A stretch of DNA of 10,714 nucleotides, taken from positions 1 to 10,714 of the forward strand of contig JAGLYS010000353.1 of the NCBI GenBank assembly GCA_023132105.1. The letters are read 5' to 3'. Made by a program: the position numbers and the translations under genes. Positions 1-6,122 of this stretch are shown here, one piece after another. Below the pieces are notes generated by a model, which was not told the DNA's origin, searched no databases, and saw nothing but the letters and a program-made list of their open reading frames with translations. Source of the stretch: Caldifarciminota bacterium. GTDB lineage: Bacteria > Hydrothermota > 32-111 > QNBC01. Each line of letters opens with the position of its first letter. Within the stretch, counting starts at the first letter, position 1.

Positions 1-1125
1 GCTATGATTGAATCAGGCGAAGTCATAGATCTACAAAATATCCAGGGTTTTAAAATAGATAAGCATTCGACAGGTGGTGTTGGAGACAAAATTTCTATCC
101 CTCTTGCTCCGCTTGTCGCCTCTACAGGCATTGCTGTTCCTATGATTTCAGGTAGAAGTTTAGGGCACACAGGGGGAACCCTGGACAAACTTGAATCAAT
201 ACCCGGCTTTAATACATCTTTGACAACAGATGAATTTAAATATCAGATATCTCAAATCGGTGTGGCAATTATGGGGCAAACCGAAGTAATGACACCTGCC
301 GATAAGAAGATGTATGCCCTTAGAGATGTCACAGCTACCGTAGAATCTATTCCCCTTATTACAGCAAGTATAATGTGTAAAAAAATAGCGGAAGGCATCG
401 ATGGTCTTGTTCTTGATGTAAAATATGGCAATGGTGCATTTATGAAAACTATCGGAGATGCGAGAGCCCTTGCCAATAAGATGGTTAAGCTGGGTAATTT
501 AATGAACAAGAAGACAACTGCTTTTATAACGAATATGAATCAACCTATCGGGGAAAAGATAGGGAACACACTTGAGATAGAAGAGTCCATAGATATATTG
601 AAAGGGAAGGGACCTGAGGACACTAAAAATTTAATCTTACAATTAGGTGCGGAAATGCTTGTGTTGGGGAGGATAACAAGCACTACTGATGAAGCTATAA
701 GGATATTAAAAGAAAAAATTAAGAATGGAGATGCTCTCAATAAATTCAGACAAATGATTGAAGCACAAGGTGGCAATTCAAAAGTCATTAACAACTACTC
801 TATTATGCCCCATGCTCAATATATTGTACAGGTCGCTGCGGAAAAGGAAGGATATGTGAAAGGTATAGATGCATTTGGAATTGGCAATATGATTGCGAAC
901 ATTGGAGGCGGAAGAATAAAAATAACAGATAGAATCGATCATTCGATTGGTATAGAATTGTTCAAGAAGATAGGAAACAAGGTTGAAAGTGGGGATTTAA
1001 TAGCTAATCTGCATATAAGGAATATCGAGGATGGGTCTGAAATCAGAGAATTGTTTGGATCTTTCTTTGAAATTTCCGAAACACCCGTAAATCAATCTCC
1101 TTTGATAGAAGAAATTATTCGATGA
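1..1125 (+). CDS. deoA: Pyrimidine-nucleoside (thymidine) phosphorylase, 5' end missing
   Basis: Cytosolic salvage enzyme that cleaves thymidine, deoxyuridine or uridine with phosphate to give the free base and (deoxy)ribose-1-phosphate. The frame is open from base 1 (GCT ATG = Ala-Met), so the Met at base 4 is internal and the gene begins outside the window. With that Ala as residue 1, the phosphate-binding motif KHSTGGVGDK is at 21-30, LGHTGGTLDKLESIPGF at 54-70, and the pyrimidine-binding Arg108, Ser123 and Lys127 lie in the YALRDVTATVESIPLIT-ASIMCKK region. These match E. coli TP Arg171, Ser186 and Lys190 with identical spacing, and His22 matches His85. About 63 residues are therefore missing, and the full protein would be near the usual 437-440. 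The C-terminal PYNP domain (GIDAFGIGNMIANIGGGR) is complete. The stop overlaps the next start (ATGA, 1122-1125). Sequence alone does not separate thymidine-specific DeoA from broader Pdp, so the symbol is tentative. Confidence 0.93.
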   Translation, partial: AMIESGEVIDLQNIQGFKIDKHSTGGVGDKISIPLAPLVASTGIAVPMISGRSLGHTGGTLDKLESIPGFNTSLTTDEFKYQISQIGVAIMGQTEVMTPADKKMYALRDVTATVESIPLITASIMCKKIAEGIDGLVLDVKYGNGAFMKTIGDARALANKMVKLGNLMNKKTTAFITNMNQPIGEKIGNTLEIEESIDILKGKGPEDTKNLILQLGAEMLVLGRITSTTDEAIRILKEKIKNGDALNKFRQMIEAQGGNSKVINNYSIMPHAQYIVQVAAEKEGYVKGIDAFGIGNMIANIGGGRIKITDRIDHSIGIELFKKIGNKVESGDLIANLHIRNIEDGSEIRELFGSFFEISETPVNQSPLIEEIIR

Positions 1126-2702
1126 AAATATTTATTCTTATCATATGTTTTTTCTCACTATTTCTTTCGGGAAACACTATTTATAAAGGGGATAAAGGTT
1201 TTATAATAACGGAATTTGAGGATGGATTATTAGACACATTCGATTTTATAGTTAAAGACCATATGAAAGATGCCGGGAACGGATTTCCTTCATTGCTTGT
1301 AGAATTCACTGACAGTACTATAAAAGAGTATGGTATAGCATCAGGAATGAGTGGTAGTCCGTCATATATCAATGGGGAATTATATGGAGCTCTTTCTTCG
1401 ACATGGGCTTTTATAAAAAAACCTATGGGAAATATTACACCTATTGAAGAGATGTACAAACTAAGAAAAATAGAAAGCAGTTCTCGCCAATTTTCAAAAA
1501 ACAAACTTTATACGAATTTTCGAACCCCTGATTTCAATGTATTTACGGATAGTTTATTGAAAAAATTTCAAATCAATATTGTTTCCGCAAACTCCTCTAA
1601 CAAAACATACCCTGTCACTCCCGGACATCTTATTGGTATAGCATTAATACAGGGAGATATGAATGCTGCGGTTATGGGAACCATTACGGAGAAGAGGGGG
1701 AAAGAGATCTTTGCATTCGGTCATCCTGCTTTCGGCTTAGGGAGTGTTTCATTGCCTATGATTTCCGGTAAAACAATAACAACGGTGAGTTCTAATTTTA
1801 TAAGCTTTAAATTGCCTGAGATGGGAAATATTGTAGGAACCGTCAAGAAAGACGGTTATTGTGGAATCTACGGTATACTTGGTGAAAAACCGGACACATT
1901 GCCTCTTGAAATATCCGTCAATAATGCTAAATTCAATTATATTCTCGCCAATTCACCTGATTTAACCCCTTTTCTTTTTCTCATGTGTATTTATCATTCT
2001 TCTTATAAAGCATTTCTTCATGATAAATTCGGGGGATTCAAAACAAATATAAATATAATATGTGATAGTTTTACAATTGATTTCCACTCTTACTATACAA
2101 GAAGGGAAGCTCCCCATAACATTATATATGATATGTATGACATCTTATCATATCTGAATTACAACACTGACAACAAAGTACGCCTAAATAACATTAAGCT
2201 ATCACTGTCAACAATAAACGACGATCCATTCAGAACAATCGATAAGGTAAGCGTAGTGCCAATCAGAACATATAACAAAAGTGAGTTTAGTATTGATATA
2301 AATCTAAAAAAATACAGAGGGGAAGACATTAACATAAAATTATCCGTAAAACCAAAAAGGTTAAAACCGGGGAATTATAAATTAAAAATTTTAGGGAGGG
2401 ATAATTACATATCTCTATTGAAAAATTCCGGTAAATTGAAATATGAGAATATCAAGAATTATATCAATATTTTAAATAATACTCCGAGAGATAATTATTT
2501 ATATATTATAATTACAGCAGATAAGAAAATGCCAATAATTTCAGACAAATCATATCCTTATATGTCAATTAAAGATAAAAGTATTTTAAAGAAGACAACA
2601 CTGAAATATGTCAATACAATTGTATATCATGACTCTATTAAGACCGATTTTGTACCTATAGGGATAGGACAATCAATATTTGAGATATTGGAGGAAAAAT
2701 GA
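1122..2702 (+). CDS. Secreted SpoIVB-like S55 family serine peptidase with permuted motif order
   Basis: This is a 526-residue protein with an N-terminal signal peptide (hydrophobic core about residues 3-16, possible cut near SG-NT), so it probably acts in the envelope or outside the cell. Residues 55-113 resemble the C-terminal half of the SpoIVB peptidase domain: FTDSTIKEYGIASGMSGSP, then YINGELYGAL and ITPIEEM. Ser77 in GMSGSP is the likely nucleophile, with Asp64 a candidate acid 13 residues before it (SpoIVB Asp363/Ser378 are 15 apart). The His-bearing block comes later: FAFGHPAFGLG with His201, then CGIYGILGE at 248-255. SpoIVB has these blocks in the opposite order. Residues 290-526 are beta-rich and I do not recognise them. 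No PDZ domain is visible. The ATG at 1122 is chosen because a signal peptide follows at once and it overlaps the preceding stop by ATGA. The Shine-Dalgarno is weak. Substrate unknown. The family assignment is fairly firm; peptidase activity is inferred. Confidence 0.82.
   Translation: MKIFILIICFFSLFLSGNTIYKGDKGFIITEFEDGLLDTFDFIVKDHMKDAGNGFPSLLVEFTDSTIKEYGIASGMSGSPSYINGELYGALSSTWAFIKKPMGNITPIEEMYKLRKIESSSRQFSKNKLYTNFRTPDFNVFTDSLLKKFQINIVSANSSNKTYPVTPGHLIGIALIQGDMNAAVMGTITEKRGKEIFAFGHPAFGLGSVSLPMISGKTITTVSSNFISFKLPEMGNIVGTVKKDGYCGIYGILGEKPDTLPLEISVNNAKFNYILANSPDLTPFLFLMCIYHSSYKAFLHDKFGGFKTNINIICDSFTIDFHSYYTRREAPHNIIYDMYDILSYLNYNTDNKVRLNNIKLSLSTINDDPFRTIDKVSVVPIRTYNKSEFSIDINLKKYRGEDINIKLSVKPKRLKPGNYKLKILGRDNYISLLKNSGKLKYENIKNYINILNNTPRDNYLYIIITADKKMPIISDKSYPYMSIKDKSILKKTTLKYVNTIVYHDSIKTDFVPIGIGQSIFEILEEK
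2690..2694 (+). promoter_or_regulatory. Ribosome binding site for the beta-propeller gene
   Basis: GGAGG lies 4 bases before the ATG at 2699, inside the end of the S55 peptidase gene. It supports that start and coupled translation through the ATGA overlap. Confidence 0.7.
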
Positions 2703-4621
2703 AACAATATTTACTGACATTAATTATATTTCTTTTTATAATTTTTATCTATGGTTCTGATAGAATTGCGACATATGGAGGGAAAAAATTGCTTGAAGGA
2801 AAGGGAAATGGCATAATGATATCGGAGAAATTCATTTCCAATGGATACAATATTAAGAAAATAACAGAAGCCGATGAAGAATATTTCAATTCTGTATGTA
2901 TTAAAAACAACATCCTATACATTGGAACAGGTATATCGGGGAAAATCTATAAGGTTTCCAATAATAACATAGAGCTTTTTATAGATTCAATTGGGGGTTC
3001 TATAAAATCACTTACAATAAAAGAGAAGGAAATATTTGCAGGAACATCTCCTGAAGGAAAACTATTTAAAATCAACATCAATGATAAGTCCATAGAAACA
3101 TATTATACAAAAGAAACGGCAATAAATGATATGTTTGCACTAAACGGTTCTATTCTATTGGCAACATCCCCGGCAGGAAAAATATTTGAATTTAAAAACG
3201 GACAATTAAAATTGTGGAAACAGTTCGATGTTACCTCTATTAATAGAATTGTGAAATACAAAGGTAAATTATATATCATTTGCAGTGATCCTGCTATTAT
3301 TTTTATAACCGATATAAAAGGTAATGTTATTAAGAATTATCAGTTTTGCGATGATGAAATTTCAGATGTTGTTTTCTCGGGAGATACACTTTTTACTGCA
3401 ATTAACACAAAATCAAATGTTAACAAATTCAAATCCATTGTCTATAAATCCGATATAAATTTCAACACAAATATCATATTGGCAGAATTTAAGGATATCA
3501 TTTACTCGATGGGAATACTTGACAGATCCCTTGTTCTCTCTATCGGAGAACTGGGACATTTATATTCTTTGAAAATAAACGAACTGTTCAAGGTACATGA
3601 AATAGACGATTTGATGATAACAATATTTTCATCATATAAAGATGGATTAATAGGACTTTCTTCACATAAAGGGACATTGTACAAGATAACAAAAAATGTT
3701 AAGGGGGAAGGGGTTTACACAACAGAACCAATATTTTTTAAGAACCCCGTTCGATTCGCAAGAATTGAAACAAATAAAAAAGGGGATATTAGAACATTTT
3801 ACAGGGTGTCAAACAATAAAATCATCGACACTATACCTGCCAACTGGAAAAGATATTCAAAATCATCCATAACTGGAGAAAATCCCTCCACCTATATGCA
3901 AATTAAATATATATTAGGATATAGAAGCAAGATATATGGATATAGTTTGTACTATAGAGAAAGGAATAATCCTCCGGTAATAGATTCATTCGTCCTCTCA
4001 CCTCCGGGTGTTGTTTATCCCGATGGAAAAATTATATCTTATCCGAGGGTGGTCCCTAAAATAAAAAAAACCAGATTGAAAAAATCAGGATTTAACCTTA
4101 ATCCCAGGGCAAAAGATGCAGAAAATCACAAACGATCCATAACGGTATACGCAAAGGATAAAGATACCGATCCTATTTATTATACAATCTTTTTGAATAG
4201 CAAATATTTTAAGAAAAAATATCTCTTAATCGAACATGATACATTGTTTTCATTTGTTATAGAGACAGATAGATACCCTGATGGCACATATACACTTTAT
4301 ATTAAAACGGAAGACAGTGAAGGAATTTCCGATTCGCTTGAAACAGAACCATTTATCATAGACAACAATCCCCCTGATATTAATATAATATCGGCAAAAA
4401 AGGGGGGGCTTAAAGCAACTATAACCGATACTGTGGGTGTTTATTCCATTCGATACACCATTGATGGCACAGAGTGGAATAATGTAGATATATCGCTTTA
4501 TGATTTATATGGTAAAAAGGTAAAAATAGAAATACCTGTTGAAAAGATTACTCCTTTCATTATAATTGACATTATGGATCTTTATGGAAATCACAGGTAT
4601 TACAATACAAGGATTAAATAA
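2699..4621 (+). CDS. Secreted beta-propeller protein with Ig-like C-terminal modules, function unknown
   Basis: This is a 640-residue protein. Residues 4-18 form a strongly hydrophobic signal peptide or anchor (LLTLIIFLFIIFIYG). Residues 60-335 carry at least five degenerate blade repeats built on [Y/F/L]x[G/A]TxxxGK[I/L][Y/F], at about 74-85, 113-124, 153-164, 280-290 and 319-330, which indicates a beta-propeller. A beta module with SxTYMQIKYIL near 397-406 follows, then NNPPVIDSFVLSPPGVVYP (423-441). Next is an Ig/cadherin-like segment with YAKDKDTDPIYYTIF, a YPDGTYTLYIKTED strand and DNNPPDI (555-561), and a final beta module with RYTIDGTEWNNV. From memory, proteins of the same layout occur in Acidobacteriota and related uncultivated phyla, usually called WD40-repeat or hypothetical; I see no catalytic motif. 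It overlaps the S55 peptidase gene by 4 bases, which suggests a joint extracytoplasmic role such as substrate, inhibitor or scaffold (inference). An A6G7 slippery tract lies at 4396-4408. Confidence 0.75.
   Translation: MKQYLLTLIIFLFIIFIYGSDRIATYGGKKLLEGKGNGIMISEKFISNGYNIKKITEADEEYFNSVCIKNNILYIGTGISGKIYKVSNNNIELFIDSIGGSIKSLTIKEKEIFAGTSPEGKLFKININDKSIETYYTKETAINDMFALNGSILLATSPAGKIFEFKNGQLKLWKQFDVTSINRIVKYKGKLYIICSDPAIIFITDIKGNVIKNYQFCDDEISDVVFSGDTLFTAINTKSNVNKFKSIVYKSDINFNTNIILAEFKDIIYSMGILDRSLVLSIGELGHLYSLKINELFKVHEIDDLMITIFSSYKDGLIGLSSHKGTLYKITKNVKGEGVYTTEPIFFKNPVRFARIETNKKGDIRTFYRVSNNKIIDTIPANWKRYSKSSITGENPSTYMQIKYILGYRSKIYGYSLYYRERNNPPVIDSFVLSPPGVVYPDGKIISYPRVVPKIKKTRLKKSGFNLNPRAKDAENHKRSITVYAKDKDTDPIYYTIFLNSKYFKKKYLLIEHDTLFSFVIETDRYPDGTYTLYIKTEDSEGISDSLETEPFIIDNNPPDINIISAKKGGLKATITDTVGVYSIRYTIDGTEWNNVDISLYDLYGKKVKIEIPVEKITPFIIIDIMDLYGNHRYYNTRIK
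2918..3688 (+). repeat. Degenerate beta-propeller blade repeats (protein level)
   Basis: Five recognisable copies of a short strand-turn-strand motif occur: YIGTGISGKIYK, FAGTSPEGKLFK, LLATSPAGKIFEF, LSIGELGHLYSLK and GLSSHKGTLYKI. The first three are spaced about 39-40 residues apart. The gap between the third and fourth has room for diverged blades. They are not classical WD40 repeats, since no GH...WD signature is present. Confidence 0.65.
4396..4413 (+). other. A6G7 slippery tract followed by an immediate -1 stop
   Basis: In the reading frame the tract reads GCA AAA AAG GGG GGG, giving the heptamer A_AAA_AAG that the dnaX frameshift signal also uses. A -1 shift reads GGG GGG GCT TAA and ends at 4411-4413. 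That would yield a product of about 570 residues without the last ~70. No upstream Shine-Dalgarno-like stimulator is visible. Use of the site is unproven, and it may be chance or an error-prone spot for sequencing. Confidence 0.3.
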
Positions 4622-5556
4622 TGAATGAAGATTTTAAGGAATTGAATGTTGCTGTTTTTTACGGCGGCTGGTCTAATGAACGTGAAGTTTCTATCAGATC
4701 CGGTTTAAAAGTTCTTAATGCACTGAAAAGAAGAAAATACAATGTCATCGGTTATGATATAAAAAGAGAGACATTGTTAGATATTATATACAACAAGCCC
4801 ATTGATATTGTATTTCTAATGACTCATGGCAAATGGGGCGAAGACGGATCTATACAAGGATTGCTGGATTCTCTCGGCATTTTGTATACAGGATCCGATG
4901 TAACTTCATCTGCTTTATGTATGGATAAGATATTTACAAAGTTGATATTCAATAAATTAAATATTCCGACCCCCGATTATACTACCATTTCAAGAAAAGA
5001 GAATAATATACGATTAGACAATTATCCTTATATAATCAAACCAAGAAGGGATGGATCAAGTGTCGGGATAGAGATAATCCATAATGAAAATGAACTCAAC
5101 GATTACTTGAAAAATAATGATTCATTCCAGCCGAAATTTCTTTTAGAAAAATATATTGAAGGCATTGAACTGACATGTGGTATTATTGGAACAGAGGATA
5201 ATACGGAAGCCCTACCATTACTTGAAATCCGACCAAAGAATGAATTCTATGATTATGAGGCTAAGTATACAAAAGGTATGACTGATTTTATTATACCCGC
5301 TAGAATTCCCGCTGATGTTGCCAGGAAAGTAACTCAATTATCTATTAGAGCTTATAGGGAAATGGAGTGTAGGGATTTTGGAAGGGTCGATAGCATAATA
5401 GATTCCAATAACAATATTTATCTTCTTGAAATTAACACACTTCCGGGAATGACAGACCTTTCCGATCTGCCAATTGAAGCAAAAGCGAAAAATATTTCTT
5501 ATGATGAATTAGTCGAGATAATTCTGCTAAGTGCATTAAAAAGGAGGAAACAGTGA
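4621..5556 (+). CDS. ddl: D-alanine--D-alanine ligase
   Basis: Cytosolic ATP-grasp enzyme that joins two D-alanines to make the dipeptide end of the peptidoglycan precursor. At 311 residues it has the usual length. The N-terminal domain has VFYGGWSNEREVS (12-24; Glu20 corresponds to E. coli DdlB Glu15), MTHGKWGEDGSIQGLLD (67-83), YTGSDVTSSALCMDK (89-103) and PTPDYT. The ATP-grasp part has YIIKPRRDGSSVG (137-149), FLLEKYIEG (173-181), FYDYEAKY (209-216) and GRVD at 254-257. LLEINTLPGMT (268-278) supplies the metal ligands Glu270 and Asn272, together with Asp257. All key residues are present, so it should be active. The ATG overlaps the preceding TAA by one base (TAATG), with AAGGA at 4609-4613 as a plausible ribosome site. 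No mur or fts gene is adjacent, unlike the common dcw-cluster position. Confidence 0.96.
   Translation: MNEDFKELNVAVFYGGWSNEREVSIRSGLKVLNALKRRKYNVIGYDIKRETLLDIIYNKPIDIVFLMTHGKWGEDGSIQGLLDSLGILYTGSDVTSSALCMDKIFTKLIFNKLNIPTPDYTTISRKENNIRLDNYPYIIKPRRDGSSVGIEIIHNENELNDYLKNNDSFQPKFLLEKYIEGIELTCGIIGTEDNTEALPLLEIRPKNEFYDYEAKYTKGMTDFIIPARIPADVARKVTQLSIRAYREMECRDFGRVDSIIDSNNNIYLLEINTLPGMTDLSDLPIEAKAKNISYDELVEIILLSALKRRKQ
5542..5547 (+). promoter_or_regulatory. Ribosome binding site that decides a GTG start
   Basis: AGGAGG, the strongest Shine-Dalgarno sequence in the window, lies 5 bases before GTG at 5553. It supports that non-ATG start, which overlaps the ddl stop as GTGA (5553-5556). Confidence 0.8.
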
Positions 5557-6122
5557 GAATAGAGGATGTTTTTATAGACACTTTTAATATTCTAAAGGAT
5601 AATTTTATAGTTCTTTTTATTTCATTTATTATTCTGTGTTTTCTTTCTACTATAAGTTTTGGAATTCTCGCTCCTTTTTTACTTGCCGGATTTATTATGA
5701 TGTACAAAAATGCCCACGAAGGAAAAACAATTACAATAGATATGATATTTGTCTATAAGAATAAATTCCTTCCTCTTTTAGGGCTCGTAATAGTAATGCT
5801 TATTTCTATAGGGATTGGAACTATGCTTCTTATTATCCCGGGTTTAATTCTTTCTACAATGTGGTTGGTTGCAATCCCGGCTATGGCTAATGAAGAATTA
5901 TCTATATCGGAAGCAATCGGAGCGAGCAAAAAATATATCAATGAAATAGGCTTCCCCAGAGTGTTTGCGATTATAATTATTATGTTTATTTTATATATGA
6001 TAATAGGTTTTACTTTTAAAACCGGAAATTTTATCATATCATTTCTATTTTGTTTTATAAACATCTATGTCTATGGTATAATAGGTGTTTTGTACAGCAA
6101 AGCATTACAATATGAAACATAA
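5553..6122 (+). CDS. Small polytopic inner-membrane protein, function unknown
   Basis: This 189-residue protein starts with GTG. Hydrophobic stretches at about 17-34, 36-50, 72-95, 96-112, 135-153 and 160-182 suggest five or six membrane segments. The middle has a pattern seen in small membrane families such as DUF975 and the GDPD membrane-domain group: IIPGLIL...VAIPAMANEELSISEAIGASKKY, that is PG, about ten residues, P, then E..S..EA...S, just before a further membrane helix. I see no catalytic or transport signature and do not assign a function. It lies between ddl and the dinG-like gene, with a 4-base overlap on the left and an 11-base overlap on the right. A role in envelope homeostasis is only a guess from its neighbours. 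Confidence 0.75.
   Translation: MRIEDVFIDTFNILKDNFIVLFISFIILCFLSTISFGILAPFLLAGFIMMYKNAHEGKTITIDMIFVYKNKFLPLLGLVIVMLISIGIGTMLLIIPGLILSTMWLVAIPAMANEELSISEAIGASKKYINEIGFPRVFAIIIIMFILYMIIGFTFKTGNFIISFLFCFINIYVYGIIGVLYSKALQYET

Noticed and set aside
252..794. Minus-strand open frames opposite the phosphorylase gene
   Set aside because: They mirror a strongly conserved coding sequence, have no ribosome site and give no recognisable protein.
2918..3688. Propeller region as a CRISPR or DNA-level repeat array
   Set aside because: The similarity is only at protein level. Spacing and nucleotides vary, with no conserved direct repeat.
4370..4408. C5 ... G7 hairpin as terminator or frameshift stimulator
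   Set aside because: Five pairs across a loop of about 27 bases inside a coding region, with no U tract after it, is too weak to call.
5432..6064. Minus-strand open frames opposite the ddl end and the membrane protein gene
   Set aside because: Their hydrophobic translations are what the complement of membrane-protein codons produces. No start signal or family resemblance is visible.
6085..6111. GTG at 6085 as start of the DinG-like gene
   Set aside because: It adds nine residues with no domain content, deepens the overlap with the previous gene and has no better ribosome site than ATG 6112.
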